A DNA stretch of 52,801 bases from Aplysia californica. Lineage: Eukaryota > Mollusca > Gastropoda > Aplysiida > Aplysiidae. The stretch is from assembly GCF_000002075.1 (NCBI RefSeq), contig NW_004797835.1, forward strand, positions 277,946-330,746, given 5' to 3'. The position numbers and the translations under genes are program-made. Shown piece after piece: positions 35,427 to 47,300 of the stretch. The notes beneath the pieces were generated by a model. It saw only the letters and a list, made by a program, of their open reading frames with translations, ran no database searches and was not told the origin of the DNA. Position 1 is the first letter of the stretch. The number at the start of each line of letters is the position of its first letter.

Positions 35427-36079
35427 TTAATCGGAAAAGAAAGATTTACTTATAATTTAAATTTAACGGATGCAATATAAGGTAGGCCTATAGCGATATA
35501 ATGTTTAAAATATGGGAAATACATTGCTATTTAAATGTATGATTAATTAGATTGCTTGACTCATAAACCCACCTGTTGTTCCTTTAAAGTCCCTCCCTCT
35601 CTCCAGTAAAGTGTTTTTTTTCCCTCCCCCGTTTTTGTTTTTAACTTTTCGCAGTCCCTTTGCTTATTTCATCAGAGCTTCAAATGTGGTATGGCTTTTT
35701 GTGTCTTGACAGACAAGCTTTGTCAGTGATACAGCCTTGACTGGGCGAGAGACATGGAGGAAGTATGAGGGACGTTCACAATAAGTCCTTTATACCCTGA
35801 CTATAAAGTAATTGTAGTATAGCAATGAAAGTTGGAGAATGAGTTCTCTGTCTTATTGGGATGCTGCATGGGAAGTTTTCTGAAAGTCTGATGCGTGATG
35901 TAAACTTGAAGCTTTTTTTAGTGAATGCAGTTCTTGAATACCAAAGGATTTTCAATGGAAACAATCATGTCAGCAGTAGGATCCTTGAATATCTCTCTGT
36001 GATCAAATTCCTGTGTTTGCAAGAAAAATCACTAGCGAAAATTACCGTCACGAAATAAAAGATCAGTGGTAGAATCTTG
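35427..36079. other. Intron sequence, nothing recognised
   Basis: AT-rich; no domain-like open frame on either strand. Confidence 0.5.
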
Positions 36080-38909
36080 ATCTTCCAAAGGTAAGCACCT
36101 TTCAAGTCGACAATCGTTGCTGCACCTATCGTCTGTCTCCACTCTCGCAATGTCTCGCCGCATACATCCATGAAGTCACCCCCTGTGTGACTACTTACAT
36201 ATTTATTGAGCTCTCTGTAGTCAAGGACAGGTCTTACCTTGTTCTTAGTAGGTTGAACGACAACCATAAGTGGAATTATGCCTATTTCTACTTTCTCTTT
36301 CCACGGTAAAAGCATTCCTTCCTCTATCCAACTTTGTATCTCTTTCCCAAACCCTTCCGTAGTCTCCAAATCCATCTGTTTACCATAACATCCGATTTTG
36401 TTCTTCAGGGGGGGAATCCCTTTTCCATTTCCACTCTACTGTCCATGTACAGCCATCAAAAACTGTCTTAAAATCACTGTTGTCAATAACCCCAACCTCT
36501 CTGTGTTCATAAACCGCTCTCTGTTCGCTTTACGTTCCTCCCGGTGTGGGGGATCAGATTCAGTGTCCATTTCCGCTGCCCCACACCATTTGACACCAAA
36601 CTCAACTGTACCATGGTTGAGTGAAACTCCTCCAAGGCTAGTTATAGCATCCATTCCCAGCTCCACATCAATATCAGACAGAATAGAATCTGAGACAATT
36701 GCATTTACAGAGACCGAGACACCTCGCACATCAATGATTAGCTCTTTCTTCCCCTGACACTTCACTCGTGTACCATCAAAAGCTACCATATAGTTCTCGC
36801 CCGTGCAATTTCCAACTACCTGTGAACTGACCACTGTGACCATACAACCTGTATCTACCAATGCTTTGACCTTAGCTCCTTTCACACCAACTTGAATTAT
36901 CGGTGAAGACTGCGCCCTCATTTTTAACGGGTAGCTGCCAGCACAGCAGCCACCAATAGCTAGTTTTCCTGTTTTTTTCTGACAGGCACCGTTTTTGCTC
37001 TGACTGCACCGACTGGCTATGTACCCAACTTCATTGCAGTGATAGCAAACAATGTCAGAATGATGACGACAAAACTTACCCATATGTGGTCCACCACATC
37101 GATAGCAAGAGCCTTTAAATGCCCTCACACGTTGACTGTGGTTTCCCATTTCGTTTGCCATGGCTCCGCCAGCCGCCGCAACATGGACCATTCCAGTCTT
37201 GCTTGCTGTAAGGATTCTAGCTCTTGCTATTACCTCTGACAGTTCAACTTGGAAGACCCGGCTCGTCTGTTGGAGCTCACACGATATCGGGTCAGGGAAT
37301 CCATTTACAAAGGTTAACCTGACCAGCCTATCCAGTTCGCTGCCTGAAAATCCAGCCAACCCTCCCGATCTCCTTAGTTCGTTCGCGAATACATCAACAT
37401 GCTCACCAGATCATTAGAAACTTACCCTCAGAAACACTTACACTCCTACTAAACATATACAACGACATGTGGCTGTCGCACTCCTTTCCGGAGTCTTGGC
37501 ATCTCGCCACTGTCATTCCAATACCCAAACCAAACAAAGACCACACACACCCATCCAATTACAGACCAATAGCACTAACGAGCTGTCTCTGCTAACTCAA
37601 TGAAAAAATGATCCACAGGCGACTCATGTGGTTTCTGGAGATGACGGGCTCGCTGAGCGGTCTCCAGTGCGGATTCAGGAAAACTCGATCCACTCTGGAT
37701 CACCTGGTCCGCCTGGAGACCTTTATATGCGAGACGTTCGCTGAAGGAGGCCACATGATCGCCATCTTTTTTTACCTAGAAAAAGCCTTCGACACAACCT
37801 GAAAGTACGGCATTCTTCGAGACCTGCACGCACTCGGCATGCGGTCACCTCCTTGCCTTCTTTGGCAACTTCCTGAAGAACCGTTCCTTTCAGGTTTGTG
37901 TCGGATCCTCCCTTTCAGACCCCCACCAATAGGAGGAGGGGGAGCATCCTTTCTCCTCTCCTCTTCGAAATTAAAATAAATTCCTTAGTAAAAACCCTCC
38001 AAAACAGCATAGACAGCTCGTTATACATTGACGACTTTTTGATATGCTGCCGTTCAAAAAATCCTCTTTTGAGGTCTATGGAAAGGCAGCTGCAAATGCA
38101 GCTGCACGAACTCGAAAAGTGGGCAAACAATAAAGGTTTCAAGTTCTCCCCGTCAAAGACGGTTGCAGTACACTTCTGCCAAACAGGCAGACGTGTGCTG
38201 CAGCCGGATTTGACACTATACGCGGAAAGGATTCCCGTCCAGGACCAAGCTCGTTTCCTCTGCGTCATTTTCGACAAAAAACTCACATTCATTCCACACA
38301 TCAAAGACCTTCGTGTGAGGTGCCAGAAAGCGCTAAACGCTTTGAAAATTCTATCGAATCCGGAGTGGGACGGGGACTCTAAACACCTTCTCCACTTGTA
38401 CTTCTCCCTTGTCTGGTCCAGGCTTGACTGCGGCTGTCAAGTCTACGGATCGGCAAAACCACACATCTTAAAAATGCTAGACCCAATACAAAACCAAGGA
38501 CTCCACCTCGCTCTGGGGGCTTTCCGCACTTCTCCGGTGGAGAGCCTCCAGGCCGAGGCCAACATACCACCACTCTCACTCGGGCGCACACAGCTCTCAC
38601 TACAATACGCAATTAAACAGAGCTCAACACCGGAAAATCCAGCACACAGCTGCATTTTTAAAACAATACAAACCCTGAAACCATGAACAGATTCCAAAAC
38701 AACGAAAAACTCATCAAACCCTTCGGCCTCAGAATCCTTGAGGACCTCAAAACTTACACTTTTCCAAACAAGACATCCAACAATTTCTTTTCCCCGACCT
38801 CCCTCCATGGCACCTCACCAAGGCAAAAGTAGACTTACTGCAGCTGACCTCACATAACAGAGAAAGCACAAACACCAAAACTTTTAAAGCAGAATTTTAA
38901 AAAATAATA

Positions 38910-39641
38910 GATAAATACCCCGGTGCAGAGCTCATCTTCACGGATGGCTCCAAAAAAGACAATGAAGTGGGCGCCGCAGCCCTATCTTCCAACAGTACAC
39001 ACCAGAGGAGACTCCACCCTGAAGCCTCCATTTTCTCTGCGGAGGCCACTGCCATTGACATGGCACTGGACTCCGTAGAAAACTCTCCTAACAAATCTTT
39101 CCATATCCTTTCTGACTCTCTGTCTTGCATCACCTCACTCACAAACTACACACTTCTACATCCAAAAATAGTTAGGCTACAACAGAAAATTCATACACTA
39201 TCCGAAACAGGAAAAAACTTGTTCGCATGGATACCTAGCCATGTGGGCATCCGAGGAAACGAGCAGGTAGATGACCTGGCGAAGAAAGCCTCATCCCTTC
39301 TGCTGGAATCAACGACAAACACTCTCCCTCATACTGACTTTAGAAATAAAGTCAAAAAGTACACCTCCAGTCTGTGGGAGAGCCACTGGGAAAAACAGAA
39401 AAACAATAAACTATATGTTATAAAACCCAAACTAGAACAGCGAAATCCTTCGGACCTCTCCAGAAGAGATGAAGTCATTTTTACTCGATTGCGCATGGGA
39501 CACACGGCCCCGACCCACAAATACCTCCTACAGGGAGATGAGAGGCCGTTCTGTGTCGCTGTCGGATGCGACACAGATTTTACCATTAGACATATCTTAA
39601 CCGAATATCTAGACTTTGGAGAGGTGCGAAGGAAATATTAA
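38910..39641 (+). pseudogene. LINE RNase H domain and C-terminal Cys/His motif
   Basis: Reads ELIFTDGSKKDN (first catalytic Asp), SAEATAIDMALDS (Glu), ILSDSLSC (Asp) and WIPSHVGIRGNEQVDDLAKK (His, Asp): all RNase H residues are present. It ends with RLRMGHTAPTHKYLL, FCVAVGCDTDFTIRHIL and EVRRKY, the arrangement usual in I/Nimb-type LINEs. The domain is open throughout but separated from the RT by a frameshift, so the full ORF2 is not intact. Confidence 0.9.
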
Positions 39642-39901
39642 AAATACAAGAAATTGCAAGACATTTTTTCCGTCGCTGGTCCTAGCAAAATTTTGAATGT
39701 TATGAAGGCCATTGGCCTTTATGGCAAATTGTAAAGTAAAATTGTACTATTTAAAGTTTTTATCTTAACTAGAAAAATTGTTTTAGACTGAAAATATATG
39801 TATATTTATTTACACTGATTTTTAAACATTTTAAGATTTAACTACTGACCCGAGCCAGCCGTACAGCGAACTGTTGTGAACAAGACCAACTTGTGTTTCA
39901 C

Positions 39902-39957
39902 GCGCTCATATGACCGTATGCAGTTGCGAACGCCGTAAAACCCTATACTACAACAAA
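39902..39957 (+). promoter_or_regulatory. 3' terminal hairpin of LINE, shared with SINEs
   Basis: GCGCTCATATGACCGTATGC...GCGAACGCCG can fold with a short stem (GGCGCTC/GAGCGCC in the SINE versions) and is followed by an A-rich end. In stringent LINEs such a tail is the recognition site of the reverse transcriptase. The role is inferred from its position and conservation in SINEs. Confidence 0.75.
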
Positions 39958-40250
39958 AACATGCTCACCTGTCCACCTCCTCTGTGTCGACTTACTGAAC
40001 GCAACAAATGAGCTGTCTGTGAATGCCTCTAGAAGATGCTTCTTAATTGTCTGATATTGTAATCTTTCGAAATCACTAAGCTGTAAGTACAATGCCAATG
40101 CATTACCCTCCAGGAACAGCGGTACAAATTTCACAGTCTACTTCTTTAGATGTCTGCACATGTTCATTTCATGCACAGTTACTGCACCTAAAGCAGATCA
40201 AGCCCACTCGTTAAACTGAACTCGGCACCCTCTTGGCACCTCATGGATCT

Positions 40251-42079
40251 AGTTATGAAGTTATTCGATACTGAAACATCTAGAAAGAAAAAGCAACTAT
40301 CATTCATGGATGCATCAGCCTTATCACAACTTGTAATTCATGTACCAGCCCTCAAAGGTGCATTACTTGTAGGTTGGTCAACATTATCGGAAATAGGTAT
40401 ACTAGTTGACCTCACTTCTTTCTGTGATCTTTCCCTGAAATTTACGCTTTCCACCCTTCCTAACTCTTTTTTTTTATCCCCCATAATGTGGAAAAATGGA
40501 ATAGTAGTAACAGAAAATCTCTAGAATCTGAATGGCTGAAAAGTGCTCAAAACGAATCACAACAATTAGAAGTAACCAATTTATAAAATGGTTTTAGGGA
40601 CTGAGGGACTGCAATTTCCAGAGTTGCTGCAGCTGGTACTCACTTTTTTCTTTTCCTAACCCTATTTTACTATCGTGTCCATACGACGTGGGGAACTCTG
40701 TGCCAGCACTTTCCAGAGGAAATTTACTCGTTAATTCTGTTGGGTACGCTTCGCATAGCAGTCTGTCAAAATGATTTTTTGAGAAATACTGAAAGTTTCA
40801 AAGAGATCTTCGCACTAGAGGTATTTTAAACTGAAAAATACAACCTTGGGGGTACAAAATGACCCCAGGGCGTAGGGATAGGGTTATGAGTTCTGGTTTT
40901 ATTATAATAGTGTATTTTAGCTGTATGTTTTGCTTTAGAAGGAGAAAATTGGCTGTAACCAGGGGTAAACAAATGGTTGTCAGGGAGAAGGAGGTGGAAC
41001 CCAAGGTTCAAAATCCTTTAATATATAATGAAAATTAGCAAGCATTTTATTATTCTCTGACTTCCATGTTGTCTAGAAATGGTTAGAGAATACATAGGGC
41101 ATGAGATAAAAAATTCATTGGATTTTCAATGTTTTAAATGGTACCATAGGATCCTGCTGCCTTAAGGGAACTGGGATAGTAAGCGATGGGATATTAGGCG
41201 GAGACTACTGTATATCATTATTATTCTACTGGTTTTTCCCATCACCCGCCTGCTAAAGTTACCCTGTTTGCCTTGCTTCTATTCTATAGGCTACTTAGGC
41301 TACTTTCTTTGTTTTAAACTTTAAATTTAATGGAGAAACACTTTTAACTAAAATGTCAGATTGTTAAATTGTTATTGTTCTTAATGGTATTGATTTTAAT
41401 TATCGTGGTATACATTTCAATAATCATGTACATGCATACATTCTCCTGCAGACACTATTCAAATAAAGTAAACAACATTAGTTCAAGTTTCGTGTTGTTG
41501 TTTTTTGCTCTGCTCAAAGAAGACAGAATAGTGTTATTAATTATTACTCATGTGTACAGTATAAACATGTAGCTAGTTATAAAAGTTATTATAATGTTCT
41601 GGTAATGTCAGTGCCATCAAAATTTGAGTGTGATCATGGTGTTACTGGTGTTATTTCCAAGTCATTTGTACTGATCAAGATATTTCTTAGTGTGTTTCGT
41701 TTTGGCTGACCTACGAATTAATTTTCTGCATGTCTTTTCTGGTAAGTTTGTGTACTGCACATAAAATACTGCCTGATTTGTCTAATTATCTTTCTTTTGT
41801 TTGGTATTCACCAATTTTTTTTTTAAAGTTGCATTATTGATTAATTTGTTTCAATAGCTTGTTGCTTTGTACTCATTTTCTATCATTGGTAGAGAAAAAG
41901 GATTGTTAAAAAATAGAGTAGAAAATGTTTCCAGTGGCTCTTGTGCTGACTGCTTTATACGGTTAGTGATGTATTTCATGAATCATGTTGCAGCATGTCA
42001 TGACCATGTTTTGTTTTGCCTTTTTCATAATAATTATGTTATTTTTTTTCTCTTTGTTTTCTCCAATACCCAAAAACAG
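40251..42079. other. Intron sequence, mostly unassigned
   Basis: The first few hundred bases may still belong to the LTR fossil. The rest is AT-rich with no gene. It ends in CCAATACCCAAAAACAG, the acceptor of the last exon. Confidence 0.5.
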
Positions 42080-42296
42080 ATTTCGGTTTAGAACGTTCAA
42101 GGGTGTCTTCACTGGTGCTGCATTATGTGATTGGCTGATACGGATTGGTTTAGCGGATGACCGTGATAGTGCTATTGCATATGGGCGACGCCTGATACTG
42201 GGCCGTGTGATCACACACATCAACAGTGAACAGCAGTTCCATGACGCGCCTTACTTTTACAAGTTTTTGGACACATTTGAGTATATGACTTGCTAA
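42080..42296 (+). CDS. GPR155: GPR155/LYCHOS last coding exon: DEP domain and stop
   Basis: The first base completes a Lys codon from exon 5, giving KERKFRFRTFKGVFTGAALC at the join, then DWLIRIGLADDRDSAIAYGR, LILGRVITHI, FHDAPYFYKFL and a TAA at 42294-42296. This is a DEP domain (about 65-70 residues): the DWL core, the helix around AIAYGRRL, and the final YFYKF strand match vertebrate GPR155 (DLVSWLIEVGLASDRGEAV). In LYCHOS the DEP domain is cytosolic. The protein ends only a few residues after the domain, shorter than the human tail. Confidence 0.97.
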
Positions 42297-42545
42297 CAGG
42301 GTTTTTTGTTGTTTTATTTTGTTTTTAAAGAAAATGGTATGTTTTGCCACTAATGGTTAGGGGAATCAATGTTGCAGGTCCTGATGAGGAGCATGGCTGA
42401 GTCTTTGCTTTTTATCAAAATTGTAAAAGGAAATCCTCTCAGCAACTTTTTTCATTTTCCTAAATTATGTTTTTCTGAGCCCCAGTCTTATTTTTTCTTG
42501 ACACTGCGATCACAAACATCGATATTGATATATATTATATATATT
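42297..42545 (+). other. Probable start of GPR155 3' untranslated region
   Basis: AT-rich sequence after the stop codon. No AATAAA is seen before the MITE at 42546; the first clear one is near 43052 (CCAATAAAAAG), after the MITE. The transcript may therefore include the MITE, but the true end cannot be set from sequence. Confidence 0.4.
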
Positions 42546-43001
42546 TATATGTGAGGCATCGTGGTGAAATCAGGCACTCGTCAAAATAATTAAATCGAAG
42601 AAAATGGCATTTTTCTGTCCGTTTGGCAATTTTTTATCGAATTATTGCTTTTTTTGCTCTTTTGCTCAACACCCTTCATGCCCATCAAAGAACACATTTC
42701 TAAGTGGATTTTACTGAAAAACATTGATGAAAGGCGTAAATGATGTAAATTTTTAGTTCCCACATACTCTCAAGCAAAGGAAGCAACTCAACTTTGGTGG
42801 CCATTTTCTGGCTTATTTCTCCCCTGAAACCAGGAGACCCCCACCTCTTCCATTCGCCAATATCTTGACTTGTACCAAAGATAAACAGATATTTTTCCGT
42901 CAAAAGCAAGACAAATGGACATGCTTTAAGATGATACTTATAACTCCATATGCCCCCAAATTGATGAGTGCCTGATTCCACCGCGCTGTGACATATATAT
43001 A
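42546..43001 (-). mobile_element. MITE family M, copy 3, reverse orientation
   Basis: Starts GTGAGGCATCGTGGTGAAAT and ends GCCTGATTCCACCGCGCTGTG. The interior is the reverse complement of copies 1 and 2. Located within 250 bp of the GPR155 stop. Confidence 0.88.
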
Positions 43002-44094
43002 CCTCTGTTTTGCTTTATAGGCAGAATCAGAACTCTTTGCTGTCAGATTCCAATAAAAAGTAAAGTGAATTTTTGTAACTAATCATTTATTTCAATTTCA
43101 TGCATCACTTCATGTAGCCCTAACCCATTTTGTGTTGTTGCTTAAGAGCAGTATATCCAGTAAAACTTTGTTTATCTTGTTGGGGTTTTTTTTGTTTCAA
43201 CCTGCTGATGAAAATTAAATGACTGCTAGTTTCATGAAGTCTGTCTCAGCAAATTCTTGCAAACTTTGCCAATTATTTCTTTGATGCCACAAGGTACAAT
43301 TTACATGGGAGTGGATTTGTGTGATGGAACAGCTTGTGATTTTAAGGATACAGATTTGCATTTTTTTATATGAATAGGTGTGGTCTTGTGTATTCTTTCT
43401 TCAGATTAGCTTGTATCATCACTGTGCAAAGTTAACATTTAATTTTTATTGTGGATACCCTTGTTTAAAATGATTTGCTCATAGGGTAGAGTTGGGTAAC
43501 TTTGCCTCTTTGGGTTTGGTGTCTAGATATTGCTGATTAATCTGTTGTGTGCTGTCATACGTTCACAGGCAAGCTTGGGGGGAAGTCTTTCATGACCAGC
43601 CAGAAATCATTTTTGTGCAAGGAATGGCGCAATTTTTTAGTTGAATGGTTTGATTGTTTTTGGGTTCTGCTTGCAAGCATGGAAATTCACCACGCTGACG
43701 TGAAAATCAACACTTTTTTTGTTTTTGTTTAGTGGGTTTTTTTAATTGGTTTTGTGTTCTTCTTATTTTTTACAACTTCAGCTTTTAATTTTGATATATA
43801 TATATATATATATAGAATAGGCCATTCTAAAGACTTTATTACGACTTCAACAATTGATTTTTTTTTAAAGGAACAGGCCACAAAAATAACGCACTCAAAA
43901 GAATTTCGTAAAACATTTAAATTGTATTTTTGGTCGCATTCTTCCTCTCTCTCCCTAACTGTCTTTCCTGATTTTCTTTTTCCTGCCTTCTCCTGTTCCA
44001 CAACAGTCCTTTATTCGTCAAGAGTCTCCTTGCACGTAACGAGCCAGTGTTTGTGATTGCCCTTGATTTCCTGGTACTTGGGGCAAGAGGCGAA
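43002..44094. other. Intergenic, AT-rich, nothing recognised
   Basis: Contains a short TA run near 43795. The T-rich open frames lack domain features. Confidence 0.55.
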
Positions 44095-44307
44095 AGGCCT
44101 CTGTGGTGAAATCAAGTGCTTGTCAATTTTTGGGTATATTTTGAGTTGCTGGTATCATCTAAAAGCTTGTTCATTTATCTATCTTTTGATTTAAAAAATA
44201 CCCATAAACATCTGGAACAGAAGTTGACATATTTTTAATTGAAGGAGGCAAGGGTCACCTGGTTTCAGATGTAAAATTAGCAAGAAAATGGCCGCCAAAG
44301 TTTGGTC
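44095..44307 (+). mobile_element. MITE family M, copy 4, right half missing
   Basis: Matches copy 1 from CTGTGGTGAAATCAAGTGC to AAAATGGCCGCCAAAG, then breaks off at TTTGGTCA directly into a short CA run (44307-44322). Confidence 0.82.
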
Positions 44308-44404
44308 ACACACACACACACACAACTTTAAAATGTACTTGCCCTATCATCATGTTAAAGCCTTGCACTGCCCAGTCTTGCAGTATATTAAAGCTAAACA
44401 AATT

Positions 44405-45365
44405 CTTCCAACCCGGAGCCGGTCACCTCGATCTAGCACTAGGTAGCGTAAACACGGCCTCGTGGCCTTCCGAGCGACATGAAGCTATTAAGAGCACCTA
44501 GCACACCTCTGTGATTGGCCCAAAATAGATCTTAGATGATGTTTTCCCACCATATATTTTTGATGTCTTCCGAGGTTTCCCTCACGAGTTGACTAGATCC
44601 CCTAGATCTATCACCCTTCATTACATTTATTTGATTATTATCATTCATCGGAATGCAGGTGACAAAGTAACTAACAATAGAAATGCAGCGTCGTGATGTT
44701 ATCAAAGATTGTCTAACTACTACCAAGATGTTTCAATTGCCCTATCTCGCGTCCGAACGAGACTTGGGCACTAGATCTACCTCATCTTAGCGCGTGACGG
44801 CCCGTGATACGAGTGTAAACAAACGTTCCAGCACTGAGTTGAAAGAGAGAGATTTTTTTGTCTGCGGGCAGAGAGAGAAAGAGAGGGGGGGGGGGAGAGA
44901 AAGAAAGATAATGAGAACGAGAAAGAGAGAGGGAAAGAGAGAGGGGGGGGGTTGTTATTAGAATTACTGATTCCTGCCGTCTTCTCTCCTCGTCGGTTGA
45001 CAAACGGACCCGGTGCAATACAGTCATTATTGCACACATTAATGCCAGTCCCATGTATTATAATAGATCTAATCATTGCAGTCAGAGTCAAACTTTCTAG
45101 TAAGAAATGTGACCAGTAACAATCTGACAGACTATTAGATCTATATTAGCCTTTCCTAAGAGTGTGTCTTTCTGAGGTACTGTTCTCTTTGTAGATGTAT
45201 TCAGGGAGAAAGAATGGAAGTCCAATCATATTTGGTGTCAATAGATCCAGTGAATGCCACTGTGACTGAGTGACTGAATCTTGCGCGATTGATGACGCGA
45301 TTTAACGGAGCATGCACAGAAATCCCTACGGGTCAGAACTCGGAACATCCGCGGAAATCCCCATT
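44405..45365. mobile_element. Long-TIR element family R, copy 2, ends truncated
   Basis: Matches 3590-5165, from CCCGGAGCCGGTCACCTCG to CGGAACATCCGCGG. It lacks the SINE (empty site near 44450) and has only one arm of the hairpin seen in copy 1. It includes G-rich and GA-rich tracts near 44870-44950. The TIRs seen in copy 1 are mostly missing. Confidence 0.82.
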
Positions 45366-45374
45366 AATTATATG

Positions 45375-47285
45375 CAATGTAGTAATAATAATAATAATCA
45401 TTATAATTGCATTTATATAGGCAGTTCAGTGAAAAATTCAAAGTTGTTAGATTTTGATGAAAATAGGCTCAAAGGAAAGGTCCTGCCACACTGACCACAG
45501 TGCTTTTTTAATTTTGTCAATATCTGTATTGGTTGAGAAGTTATGGGATTTTTTCTACTTTATTTTTCGCTCAAATGTGGTCCTTTTTTTGCACTGCATT
45601 TTGTGACTAAAGGAGGACAAAAATTGACAAAAATATACATAACTTCGCAACCTGTAAAGATATCTTCCTGTTTTTTGCATCAAATCAAAGGTTATTATGT
45701 GTACTTTCATATGAAAGAAACAGAAACAGTTTTGTCTCTTAAATCTCTTTAACATGGTATGTAGATTAAGAGTGGGGTCAATTTTCATGTGTCCCAAAAA
45801 AGGATGACTTTGAAAATAAGCGATGATATTTCAACAAGGAATTGTCCGAAGAGCACGTGTCATGTATCATTTTGACCGTCTTATTCAACACATTTTAAAA
45901 AAAGAATATAAGAAGAGGATAACAAAATTTCAAACTGCACTAGAAAAGGAGAAAAGAACAAATTGAAGTAAAAATCAAGGACGAAAAAAATATTTGATTG
46001 AAAATCACTTAAGAGGCCTACTAGATCGTAGATGCTATTACAAGTAATTTTCATTGTGACCAGACAGTTGTGTGAACATAAAACTAGTAGTGATGAACAG
46101 TTTGAGGAAAAAGGGAAAGAATTTTCTAAAGATAAATCAACTACGAGTGCCGAAGACTAAATGATAATACAGAGACTTGGGCCTACGAAACTTGAGAAAA
46201 AGCTAGCATATAAAATCAAAGACTAAAACTAAGAATGTAAGACTTTAGTACGAGCTAACTGCACAATATACATGATACATAATACATAATATGTGCAACT
46301 GTAGGCCAAAAGAATCCAAAAAATGTTTAATTGTCTCTAGAAAATCTAGAATCTAGATCTATAATAAAAATAATCTTCTCAAAGTCAAAATCACTGTGCT
46401 CAGACCTTGGCAAAAGAAAACAAGTGTTAAACATAATATCTGTGAACAGATATACCATGGGTACGCTCCAATGATCTGTTCAGTAAAAATAGAAAATATT
46501 AAATAGAAAAAAAACACCAAACAACTAGGACTAGGATTACTAGGAAGGCGAAAAGTGCGATGCGGCAAAGACCCAGAACTAAAGGTGGGCAAAATCCGGA
46601 TAACCAGATAATTCTCAATGAAACATCCGAATTCAGACTCTTTCCTGACCCGTTTGCCGAAGTGGGTGCACACATTAATGTTGAAGTGATGCTAACCCAT
46701 TTGTCGAAGTGGTTCTGACCCATTTGCTGAAGCGGTTCATAACATTTGGCTTTGCCGAAGAGGTGCACTAACATGTTATCCGGATTATGCTAAAGCGACT
46801 GATTGCCCTGCTCCGGCACGGCCGATGCTGCCTATAGAAAAACAACTTTCGCTATCAATGACTTGTCAAGTGCTCTGGCTCTAGTCACCGTTAGACAGGG
46901 CTAAATACAGCCATTCTAGGCTTATTTTATAGATAAAGAATATTTCTAACTGCCAGAAAAGTTACAAAACTGCCTGGCAAGTGGGGAAAAAGATATCAAA
47001 CGTTGAAATTTGGCTTGAATTTAAATAAAAAATATCTCTGACTCTACTAGTCGGATCTGCAAAAGGAAGACACCATTTTGTAGATGATTTAAAAGTCTCC
47101 AAAAACTTGTATCGGAAGTAGTGGTTTATTACTATTTAACTAAACAAATTCGCGATTTTCTGAGGTCACCAAATCGCCGACGCAATCCGCCACTCACAGT
47201 TTTCTACTGGCGGCGAGGAGCCGATTTTGCCGTGAGCCGATCTCGTTCACTGAACTGCCTAATTTATATAGCGCATATATATTTA
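45375..47285. mobile_element. Possible element with AGGCAGTTCAGTGA termini
   Basis: ATATAGGCAGTTCAGTGAAA at about 45416-45435 has an inverted partner at about 47249-47263 (TTCACTGAACTGCCT). The interior is AT-rich without coding sequence. Just outside the left end is a reversed CTATATAAATGC-type SINE tail with ATT units. It may be a non-autonomous DNA element. Confidence 0.45.
46590..46795. repeat. Short nested element with tandem TTTGCCGAAGTGG units
   Basis: ATCCGGATAAC on the left and GTTATCCGGAT on the right bracket four variants of CCCATTTGCCGAAGTGG. It may be a small hAT-like or other TIR element; family unknown. Confidence 0.45.
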
Positions 47286-47300
47286 GGCCCATAATATATA

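Larger units (their letters stand above)
37408..39957 (+). mobile_element. 5'-truncated LINE of the I/Nimb type, inserted in the LTR fossil
   Basis: Flanked by the 12-bp duplication AACATGCTCACC (37396-37407 and 39958-39969). It encodes part of the reverse transcriptase: ATVIPIPKPNKDH, SNYRPIAL, then CGFRKTRSTLDHLV. An in-frame TAA lies at 37593-37595. After 37802 the frame changes, and YIDD, the polymerase active site, lies near 38025. The RT frame is open to 38686 (thumb region with YGSAKPHILKMLDPIQNQG). The endonuclease and 5' RT parts are absent through truncation. The RNase H domain follows in another frame. The 3' end carries the hairpin tail shared with the SINEs. Confidence 0.92.
36080..40250 (-). 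mobile_element. Fossil LTR retrotransposon, Ty3/Gypsy-like, split by a LINE
   Basis: Remains on the - strand, in element order: gag capsid-like sequence (about 40.25-39.96 kb and again below 37.41 kb), CCHC zinc-knuckle region (about 37.1-37.0 kb), an aspartic protease with the DTG motif (about 36.9-36.8 kb), and the start of a reverse transcriptase with a VRPVLDYRELN motif (about 36.35-36.08 kb). The rest of pol, integrase and both LTRs are not seen. It is broken by several changes and by the LINE at 37408-39957. The outer limits are approximate. It looks old relative to the LINE inside it, which must be younger. Confidence 0.8.

Noticed and set aside
36398-36757. 119-residue + strand open frame
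   Set aside because: Antisense to the protease region of the LTR fossil; no domain content of its own.
46359-46774. Hydrophobic open frames on the - strand
   Set aside because: They cross AT-rich sequence and a small tandem-repeat element, with no family resemblance or splice context.
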